13,526 nucleotides of DNA from an uncultured Bacilli bacterium (GTDB taxonomy: Bacteria > Bacillota_I > Bacilli_A > RF39 > UBA660), in the NCBI GenBank assembly GCA_934096945.1, contig CAKOND010000019.1:1-13526 (forward strand), given 5' to 3'. Of the stretch, positions 7,612 to 13,526 are shown one piece after another. Under the pieces are notes generated by a model. It did no database searches. It worked only from the letters and a program-made list of their open reading frames with translations, and had not been told where the DNA came from. Positions within the stretch are counted from its first letter, which is position 1. Each line of letters begins with the position of its first letter. A program made the translations under genes and the position numbers.

Positions 7612-8691
7612 CGTAACTCCTTTAAATTATATACAAGCATTTCTTTTATATTACCATCAAGTATTTTTTCTGGTTCATTACTTTGATAATTGCTTCGATG
7701 GTCTTTAACCATTTTATATGGTTCTAAAATATAACTTCTTATTTGACTTCCAAAGTTAATGCTAGAATTATCTCCTTTTAAAGCATTTAGCTTGGCCTGT
7801 TCTTTTTCAAATTCTATCATATATAATTTATTTTTTAACATTTTCATGGCTTGTTCTTTATTATTTAACTGACTTCTTTCATTTTGACAGGTAACTACAG
7901 TTTTTGTAGGCAGGTGTGTTATACGAACAGCTGAGTTACTAGTGTTAACTGATTGACCCCCAGCTCCGCTTGAATGATAAACATCTATTTTTAAATCTTC
8001 TTCTTTAATTTCTACGTTTATTTCTTTTTTTATTTCAGGCATAATACTAACAGATGCAAACGAGGTATGTCTACGAGCTCCGGCATCAAATGGTGATATT
8101 CTAACTAATCGGTGAACTCCAGCTTCTTTTTTTAAATATCCATAAGCGTAATCTCCGCTTATTTTGAGAGTGATACTTTTTAATCCAGCTTCGTCACCTT
8201 TTTGTTCATCGACTACTTCCCATTTAAAACCTTCTTTTTCACAAAATCTTTCGTACATCCTGGCAAGCATCGAGACCCAATCACAAGACTCTGTTCCACC
8301 TGCTCCAGGATGAATTTCCAAATATGCATTTAAAATATCAAATTCACCACTTAAGGTAACAGATGTTTCTAACTCATTGATTTTGTTTTCAAGTGTTAGT
8401 AAATCATCATTTATTAACATAATTATTTCTTCCTCATCCTCTTTAAGGAGCTTTATATTATCATTAATAGATTTATTTAAATCATTATATAATGTTACCT
8501 CTTTTTTTAAATTAGATAATCTTTTGTTAGCATTATTAGCTTTATCAATGTTTTGCCAAAAATCATCGGCTTTTTGTAAGTCTTCTAATTTTTTAATTTC
8601 TGCTTCTTTATTAGGCAGGTCAAAGATACCTCCCTAAAGATTCTAATTTTTCTTTATATGTATTTAATTTAGATAATAATTCTTCTTTCAT
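7608..8691 (-). CDS. prfB: Peptide chain release factor 2, made by +1 programmed frameshift
   Basis: The gene is in two frames. The first, ATG at 8689-8691, reads MKEELLSKLNTYKEKLESLG-RYL and stops at TGA (8620-8622). Shifting +1 at CTT-TGA-C resumes as DLPNKEAEIKKLEDL...DDFW and continues to the stop at 7608, giving about 360 residues, the normal RF2 length. The stop-codon recognition tripeptide SPF (about 199-201) and the peptidyl-tRNA hydrolysis GGQ (about 244-246) are intact. The factor releases peptides at UGA and UAA. AAAGGA lies 6-7 nt before the ATG. A gene call starting at the internal ATG (8420) would lose the first 90 residues. It is the first gene of the prfB-tilS-ftsH-secG operon. 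Confidence 0.95.
8619..8635 (-). promoter_or_regulatory. RF2 autoregulatory +1 frameshift site
   Basis: The coding strand reads AGGGAGG-TAT-CTT-TGA-C. An internal Shine-Dalgarno-like AGGGAGG sits one codon before the slippery CTT, and the weak stop TGA is followed by C. This is nearly identical to the classical RF2 site. Low RF2 slows termination at TGA and favours the shift, so RF2 controls its own level. Confidence 0.95.
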
Positions 8692-8711
8692 ATGAATTTC
8701 CTTTCACAAGT

Positions 8712-8720
8712 ATTTTAACA
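8712..8720 (-). promoter_or_regulatory. Candidate promoter of the prfB operon
   Basis: The minus strand reads TGTTAAAAT, a near-consensus extended -10, about 20 nt upstream of the prfB start. The -35 region is weak (TAGTTT). Confidence 0.45.
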
Positions 8721-8743
8721 TATATTTTTTAAAAAAACTAGTA

Positions 8744-8777
8744 ATGAAAAACTAAGTAACATTTTGCTACTTAGTTT
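8744..8777 (-). terminator. Terminator of the DUF1015 gene
   Basis: A 12-bp stem (8749-8760 with 8766-8777, including one G-T pair) has a 5-nt loop. On the minus strand it is followed by TTTTTCATT. It separates the DUF1015 gene from the prfB operon. Confidence 0.75.
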
Positions 8778-8834
8778 AATTGGCTTTACTCAATTTTCAC
8801 TCCCCACAGATTTCGAAGAGCCTCTTTCTTAAAA

Positions 8835-10097
8835 TTATTTAATTTTTCTAGCTTCTAGATAATATCTCTTGTCATATGAATGACCCATTGAGAACGTTTT
8901 TCTAGGAAGTGAGCCATCTAAGATAACTGTTTTAAATAATTCACTTTTTGGCATGGCGTCAAATATGAAGCCAACATTATTGTCATTTTTATGAGTAAGT
9001 TCTTTTGTCACATCTTCTCCATGAATGTAATCAATTTTGCCTGAATTTTCTTTTAAGTATTCATCTAGGAACATTTGAATTGAACCAACAGATATATTTG
9101 ATTTTGGATTTTCAATATACCAAACTTCATCAATATCTTTAGTGATTATTTCAAATTTTTCGCCATTTCCATCTTTGTTAATTACATAATATTCTTTCAA
9201 CTTAGCAATTAAGTCTTCTGGATTTGTATCAAATATTACTCTGTTAATAGCTTCAAATTCTAATGCATCACTATGTAAGTTTACTAGTTCCACAAGAGCA
9301 TAACGAGCTGGATGATTTAAATATTCTTCTTCGCTCATTGTTTTCTTTAAGTTTTCATAACATGCTTTAGCTGTTGCAAGTGAATGGTTTCCATCACCCA
9401 TGGCAAATAGTAAAACACCTTTATCTTTAACATTATATTTAGCTTCAAAAGCATCTTTGTCTGCTAGAACTTCAAGGCCTTTATCTACTTCATCCATTGC
9501 TTCATTATTTAAAACATAACCTTTGATGTGTCCACCATCTTTCATTAAGTCAAAGTCATAAACTACATCATCTTCAGTAACTTTTGTTTTTAAACTTTCG
9601 ATTATTTCTTTTTTGTCATCATCAATTAAAATCATAATGTGTGGAAGTTCTAGGGATGCATTTTCTCTGATTTTAACACGTGGTGGGATTCTTTCGATAA
9701 CTGTTTTTTCTGTTGCTCTGATTGGTGTTTGGCTTCCAACTTCATAGCTATAACCTTCAAGATCAACAATACCCATTAGACCTTCACGAACTTTACCATC
9801 ATTTTGGGTTCTTTCAAGATAAATCATACTATCTTTATATTCTTTGAAGAAATCTTCATTTAATAGTTTTTCCATATTCGAATTTATGTTTTCAATTCTT
9901 TCTTGGACATTACTTTCTTCAAGATATATTTCTGGTAATGTTAATTTTAATGTTGATGGACTATCTCCGACAATTTTTTCAACATCGCTCCAATATTCTG
10001 GTTCACTTGTATATTGGTCACAAGCTACTACACTCCATTTTGTCATATCGGCATCTTTAGGAAGTAGTATATTACCTCTTTTAAAAGGTACGTTCAT
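8835..10097 (-). CDS. DUF1015 family protein
   Basis: 420 residues, a typical length for the DUF1015 family. Hallmarks are VVACDQYTSEPEYW near 23-36, RATEKTVIERIPPRVKIRENA (127-147) and the central GDGNHSLATAKA (234-245), which matches the family's GDG(H/N)H motif. No signal peptide or membrane segment is present, so it is cytosolic. The family has no firmly established function. In many Clostridia it sits with serine biosynthesis genes (serA/serC), but here it stands alone between terminators. AGGAG lies 8 nt before the ATG and an extended -10 lies upstream. Confidence 0.85.
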   Translation of the reverse strand: MNVPFKRGNILLPKDADMTKWSVVACDQYTSEPEYWSDVEKIVGDSPSTLKLTLPEIYLEESNVQERIENINSNMEKLLNEDFFKEYKDSMIYLERTQNDGKVREGLMGIVDLEGYSYEVGSQTPIRATEKTVIERIPPRVKIRENASLELPHIMILIDDDKKEIIESLKTKVTEDDVVYDFDLMKDGGHIKGYVLNNEAMDEVDKGLEVLADKDAFEAKYNVKDKGVLLFAMGDGNHSLATAKACYENLKKTMSEEEYLNHPARYALVELVNLHSDALEFEAINRVIFDTNPEDLIAKLKEYYVINKDGNGEKFEIITKDIDEVWYIENPKSNISVGSIQMFLDEYLKENSGKIDYIHGEDVTKELTHKNDNNVGFIFDAMPKSELFKTVILDGSLPRKTFSMGHSYDKRYYLEARKIK

Positions 10098-10117
10098 AAT
10101 ATCATCTCCTATAAATG

Positions 10118-10126
10118 ATTATACCA
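10118..10126 (-). promoter_or_regulatory. Extended -10 promoter of the DUF1015 gene
   Basis: The minus strand reads TGGTATAAT, a perfect extended -10, about 20 nt before the start codon. The -35 position reads TTAAAA, which is weak. Confidence 0.55.
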
Positions 10127-10160
10127 TATAAATTATTAAATTTTAAGTAATCTGATAATT

Positions 10161-11249
10161 TTATTGTTGATATTTTGTTATGTCATCTACTTTTAAAGCA
10201 AAATATGGAACTTCTTTTGTACTTTCTTTTAAGAATAGAGCAAATGTGTCATCTACATTAAAATATCTTGGTTCGGTTGGCTTAGTAGCTAATTCTTTAT
10301 TAACATCCATTCCTGCTTCACTTTTTACTTTTCCTCCGGTTTCATTTATTTGAAACTCAATACTTTGAATGGCTTTTATTATTTTACAATCATCACCATC
10401 TAAAGTTTTAAATATTCTTTCTTCAAGTTCTGTGTATTCTTTTTTTACTTTAAAATCTAGGTATGGTACTTTAAAAGTATCAGTATCTCTTAGAGATGTT
10501 GCATCAGTAAAGGCGCTTTGCTTCTTTAAAAGATTGTCATAGATTTCGTTAAATGTTTTTCCTTCAGGATTTTTGTAAAATATTACTTCATCATTATTCT
10601 TAGTTTTGATTGAAATTCCAAAATCATCTTGGTTATTGTAAAATAAAACTGTTATTTGAGATTTAACTTTATCACCTGTATTTTTGTTTATTCCAAAATA
10701 TTTTATGTTATTTTTATCTTTAAATGAGCTTTCTTCTAGCTTATCAAATTTATATTTATATTCAAATTCTCTATATAGCATTGAATAGAAAAAGTATCTT
10801 TTTAGGTTTGGATCATTTTGGTCTAATTCTTCATTACTCCAGTTAAAGTCATTTAATATATCACTTTTTTGGTTAAATTTTTCTTTGATGCCTTTTTCTA
10901 TCTCTTCTTTTAACTTAAGAGTTTTTAGACCATATTTTTTATAATAGTAGTTACTATTTATCATATTTTCTTGGAAGTATTCTTTGTTTAGATTATCTAC
11001 TATATCATTTTTTTCTTCAAAAACAATGTCTTGTTTTACTATTTCATTTTTTAAGTCATTCCAAATTAGTTCAAATGTTGGGCTCCATGCAGCGTCGTTT
11101 GATATTTCATCATACATTGTGGGAACAACTGTAATTCCTTCGGTTTCTTTTAAGTTTCTTGTTTTTGTTTTTTTATAAATATATCCTATAAAAATGGCAA
11201 TTATAGCGGTAAGTAACGCTACAGTTTTAATAATATTTTCTTTTTTCAT
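10161..11249 (-). CDS. Membrane-anchored or exported protein of unrecognised family; weakly serpin-like C-terminus
   Basis: The open frame extends up to 11327. I place the start at the ATG at 11247-11249 (MKKENIIKTVALLT) because GGTGA precedes it, a good promoter lies just upstream, and a typical signal/anchor segment then begins the protein (residues about 7-24, 362 in all). The rest is hydrophilic and Lys/Glu/Asp-rich. Visible blocks are AWSPTFELIWNDLKNEI, NSNYYYKKYG and, near the end, FKVPYLDFKVKKEY, IQSIEFQINETGGKVKSEA and YFNVDDTFALFLKE. The last blocks, in this order, recall the serpin breach strand, the hinge and the C-terminal strands (about residues 270-350). The resemblance is weak and the N-terminal half gives no support, so the function is unknown. 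Confidence 0.75.
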   Translation of the reverse strand: MKKENIIKTVALLTAIIAIFIGYIYKKTKTRNLKETEGITVVPTMYDEISNDAAWSPTFELIWNDLKNEIVKQDIVFEEKNDIVDNLNKEYFQENMINSNYYYKKYGLKTLKLKEEIEKGIKEKFNQKSDILNDFNWSNEELDQNDPNLKRYFFYSMLYREFEYKYKFDKLEESSFKDKNNIKYFGINKNTGDKVKSQITVLFYNNQDDFGISIKTKNNDEVIFYKNPEGKTFNEIYDNLLKKQSAFTDATSLRDTDTFKVPYLDFKVKKEYTELEERIFKTLDGDDCKIIKAIQSIEFQINETGGKVKSEAGMDVNKELATKPTEPRYFNVDDTFALFLKESTKEVPYFALKVDDITKYQQ

Positions 11250-11265
11250 TTTCTTCACCATATTA

Positions 11266-11294
11266 ATTATACAAATATTTAGTCCCAAAATCAA
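11266..11294 (-). promoter_or_regulatory. Promoter of the anchored protein gene
   Basis: TTGATT (11289-11294) and TATAAT (11266-11271) are spaced 17 bp apart on the minus strand. The start site near 11259 leaves a leader of about 10 nt before the ATG at 11249, which excludes the longer upstream starts. Confidence 0.65.
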
Positions 11295-11342
11295 GTTATC
11301 GACTACTTTTGACATATTAAACCCCAAAAGTGGTCGATAACT
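11294..11342 (-). terminator. Long inverted repeat, probable ABC-F terminator abutting the next promoter
   Basis: 18-nt arms (11294-11311 and 11325-11342) match at 17 of 18 positions around a 13-nt loop, 8 nt after the ABC-F stop codon. The minus-strand tail is TTGATTTTG, a modest T-run that is also the -35 of the next promoter. A protein-binding operator is an alternative. Confidence 0.55.
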
Positions 11343-11350
11343 ATTGTTTT

Positions 11351-12976
11351 TTACTTATTTTCTTCTTCAAGCATTTCATAATGCATGACAATATCTCTGT
11401 CATAATATGTGATGCGTCCACTTGGTAGAAGAAGCATTCTATTTATATTAAGGTTGTCTACAAAATCTAGGTTATGGGAAACTACAAGCATGGTTCCTTC
11501 GTAATTTTTAAATGTATCTGAAATTATTAATTGTGTCATGGGATCTAAATGGTTGGTAGGTTCATCTAAAAGTAAAGTGTTAGCACCTGTTAGAGATATT
11601 TTAGCTAAAGCTACTCTGCTTCGTTCTCCCGGAGATAAAACCTCTACTTTCTTGAAAATATCATCACCAGAAAATAAGAAACTTCCAAGCATTCTTCTAA
11701 TTTCATAATCAGCAAGGCCAAAATTAGCAAAGTTTTCTAATATCGTTTTGTTATTATCTAGTATTTCATGTTCTTGTGCATAATATGCTATATCAGTTTT
11801 ATCTGTTATTTCAATACTTCCTTCGATTGGGGTTAAATATCCCATTATTAAACGAAGTAATGTTGTTTTACCTATACCATTTTCACCCACTACTAGAAGT
11901 TTTTCTCCCCGTGTTAAATCAAAATTTAAATCTTCATATAATAAATTTTCTTCATTATAACCAAATGTTAAATTATTACATTTAATTGGTATGCTATAAC
12001 TTGGTCTATTTATTCTCATGTTAAATTTAGTATATTTATTTTTCTTTTCAAGTTCTATCTTTTGAGTTTCAAGCTTTTCTAATTTTTTTATTCTATCTTT
12101 AGCAATATTAGCTTTCTTTTCATTACCACGAATATATTTTGCTATTATACCTTTTAGTTTTTCTTCTTCTCTTTGTTGTTTTTCATATAACCTTTGTTTA
12201 GCTAAATCTCTTTCACTTTTAATTTTCATGTATTTTTCATAATTACCATTGTAAATTTCTATGTTATGTTTCGTTTTATCTACATATAATGTCTTTTTAG
12301 TAACTGCATTTAAAAATTCTACATCGTGAGATATAACCAAAATTATCCCATGATAGTTTTTAAGATAATTAATTATATAATCTTTAGTGTCTAAATCTAA
12401 GTGGTTTGTGGGTTCATCTAGAAGCATTATTTCAGGATTTGAATATAAAAGTTTAGCAAATGCTACTTTTGATTTTTGACCTCCGGAGATGTTTTTTAGT
12501 TTTAAATCAAGTAAACTATCATCTATTTGCATACCACTTATAATCTTTAAAAGAATACTTTCAGCATTATATTCATCATAATATTCTAAAAGTTCATTTA
12601 TTCTATTTATCTTTTTATAATATTTTTTTAATTCATGTTCATTATGAGTATTTGCTATTATGTCATAAAAGTTAGTTAGTTCTTCTTTTAATTTTTTGAT
12701 AGGTCTTCCTTCAAGTAAATAATCAAATACTGTTTCATCTTCACTTGATGCATCTTCCATGATTACTTGGGGCAAATAACCTAAATTTATTTTAGTATCT
12801 AATGTTATGTTTCCAGAGTCTGGTGTTAGGTTGCCTAAAAGTATATTAAATAATGTTGATTTGCCTGCTCCATTTACACCAATAATACCTACTTTATCAT
12901 TGTTATTTATTTGAAATGATACATTATTAAATATAACTTGAGTACCAAAAGACATACATAAATTTTCTATTTTCAA
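11351..12976 (-). CDS. ABC-F family ATPase (ribosome-associated, soluble)
   Basis: 541 residues with two nucleotide-binding domains in one chain and no membrane segments, the ABC-F layout. Domain 1 has Walker A GVNGAGKST (33-41), signature ISGGQKSK and Walker B MLLDEPTNHLD. The linker is a charged coiled coil (around SERDLAKQRLYEKQQREEEKLKG). Domain 2 has GENGIGKTT, signature LSPGERSR and LLLDEPTNHLDP. ABC-F proteins act at the ribosomal E site as translation factors or antibiotic protection proteins; the subgroup cannot be fixed by eye. I choose the TTG at 12974-12976 (M/LKIENLCMSFG): AAGGAAGTGA precedes it and the family starts this way. The TTG at 12997 would lie at or above the predicted transcription start. 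Confidence 0.88.
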   Translation of the reverse strand: MKIENLCMSFGTQVIFNNVSFQINNNDKVGIIGVNGAGKSTLFNILLGNLTPDSGNITLDTKINLGYLPQVIMEDASSEDETVFDYLLEGRPIKKLKEELTNFYDIIANTHNEHELKKYYKKINRINELLEYYDEYNAESILLKIISGMQIDDSLLDLKLKNISGGQKSKVAFAKLLYSNPEIMLLDEPTNHLDLDTKDYIINYLKNYHGIILVISHDVEFLNAVTKKTLYVDKTKHNIEIYNGNYEKYMKIKSERDLAKQRLYEKQQREEEKLKGIIAKYIRGNEKKANIAKDRIKKLEKLETQKIELEKKNKYTKFNMRINRPSYSIPIKCNNLTFGYNEENLLYEDLNFDLTRGEKLLVVGENGIGKTTLLRLIMGYLTPIEGSIEITDKTDIAYYAQEHEILDNNKTILENFANFGLADYEIRRMLGSFLFSGDDIFKKVEVLSPGERSRVALAKISLTGANTLLLDEPTNHLDPMTQLIISDTFKNYEGTMLVVSHNLDFVDNLNINRMLLLPSGRITYYDRDIVMHYEMLEEENK

Positions 12977-12999
12977 AAGTATCACTTCCTTACTCAAAA

Positions 13000-13028
13000 A
13001 TTATAGAGGATTAACATCTTCAAGTCAA
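13000..13028 (-). promoter_or_regulatory. Consensus promoter of the ABC-F gene
   Basis: TTGACT (13023-13028) and TATAAT (13000-13005) are separated by exactly 17 bp. Initiation near 12993 gives a leader of about 17 nt before the TTG start at 12976. Confidence 0.75.
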
Positions 13029-13063
13029 GAATAATAATGGTAAATAGAAAAAGAATTGGTGTA

Positions 13064-13458
13064 TTATTCACCAGATTCTTGAATTAGTTTTTTTAATTTA
13101 CATAATCTATTTATTCTTGTGTCAGAATATTTGGTTAAATGTTGATAGCTATGAAGAGTATCACCAAACTACTTTGGAAGTACATCTAACTTTTGTATAT
13201 AATTTTTTTATATTTTTTACTACTTTTCAAAAAGCTTAGCTTCGTAGAATAATCTTTCTTCACCTGAATATGCATCTCTTCTTCATCTTTTTTTAACATT
13301 CCATCTGTCGTATTATTTAGAGTTTTTAGCGATTCTTCTTTTACAATGTTGTTACTATTTTTAGAAAGAAAAGCTTCTAAGAATTCACTATAATCAAAGT
13401 CATTATCAAAAAAGTTTATAAAAAATACATATCTTTTGAAGTGATATGTATTTCAGAT
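13064..13458 (-). pseudogene. Possible decayed gene of unknown family
   Basis: On the minus strand an open stretch without a proper start reads FDNDFDYSEFLEAFLSKN...EESLKTLNNTTDGMLKKDEEE and ends at a TAG near 13200. In another frame FGDTLHSYQHLTKYSDTR and INRLCKLKKLIQESGE follow, after an in-frame TAG, and end at the TAA at 13064. Both pieces look protein-like in composition, which suggests one gene broken by a frameshift and a nonsense change. I do not recognise the family. A minus-strand terminator inside the 5' part argues that it is not expressed as one unit. Confidence 0.35.
13415..13453 (-). terminator. Minus-strand terminator for a gene beyond the right edge
   Basis: A perfect 11-bp stem AAATACATATC/GATATGTATTT (13423-13433 with 13443-13453) has a 9-nt loop and is followed on the minus strand by TTTTTTATAAAC. 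No gene inside the window needs it. Confidence 0.6.
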
Positions 13459-13468
13459 TGTTGACAAA

Positions 13469-13502
13469 GTGGTATGTTGCAAAAAGTAACATATCATTTT
13501 TT
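13469..13502 (+). terminator. Plus-strand hairpin with T6 tail
   Basis: A 12-bp stem (13469-13480 with 13486-13497, including several G-T pairs) with an AAAAA loop is followed by a run of six T. No plus-strand gene precedes it in the window. Confidence 0.45.
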
Positions 13503-13526
13503 ATTGTAAAAAAAACTTATTTTTCG

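Noticed and set aside
7608..8420. Truncated RF2 lacking its N-terminal domain
   Set aside because: The missing part is present upstream in frame after a canonical +1 frameshift site, so the gene is complete.
11250..11327. Longer N-terminus for the anchored protein gene
   Set aside because: These codons cover the predicted promoter and part of the inverted repeat. The internal ATG has a GGTGA motif and directly precedes a normal signal segment.
1..13526. CRISPR array, insertion sequence, tRNA or rRNA genes
   Set aside because: No regularly spaced repeats, transposase motifs, cloverleaf with conserved TTCRA arm, or rRNA signatures were seen on either strand.

Overview
The window is AT-rich (adjacent coding DNA is about one third GC) and carries core genes of a low-GC Firmicutes/Bacilli-like bacterium. 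It uses the standard genetic code: TGA is a real stop codon and the RF2 gene is regulated at a TGA, which excludes the Mycoplasma code. Gene content and style (SecG, FtsH, TilS, RF2, a DUF1015 protein, and a membrane-anchored surface protein with a C-terminal GGRPVLYL block) fit an uncultured gut lineage of the RF39/Erysipelotrichia-like type. That placement is an inference.

Left part (1-4060), accessory. A membrane-anchored surface protein on the minus strand ends in a sharply bounded GC-rich block (about 97-204) made almost entirely of NNC-type codons. This is the pattern expected of the variable region of a diversity-generating retroelement (DGR). No template repeat or reverse transcriptase is inside the window; if the DGR is complete, they should lie beyond the left edge. 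A small XRE-type regulator is transcribed divergently from this gene. It is followed by an intact AAA/DUF4143-type ATPase with its own promoter. Facing that, behind a shared 17-bp terminator hairpin, is the decayed 3' half of a second DUF4143 ATPase. About 440 bp of decayed or structured non-coding DNA follows, with an orphan promoter.

Middle part (4060-8700), core. One minus-strand operon reads prfB (RF2, with an intact +1 programmed frameshift) - tilS - ftsH - secG and ends at a hairpin terminator. The genes overlap or nearly abut. It joins translation termination, tRNA-Ile decoding, membrane protein quality control and protein export.

Right part (8700-13526). Three independently promoted minus-strand genes follow: a DUF1015 protein, an exported or anchored protein of unrecognised family with a weakly serpin-like C-terminus, and an ABC-F ATPase whose best start is a TTG codon downstream of a consensus promoter. 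The last about 460 bp hold broken reading frames and two back-to-back hairpins.

The most interesting element is the putative DGR variable region in the surface protein. It would make this an adhesin that can change its ligand-binding tip.
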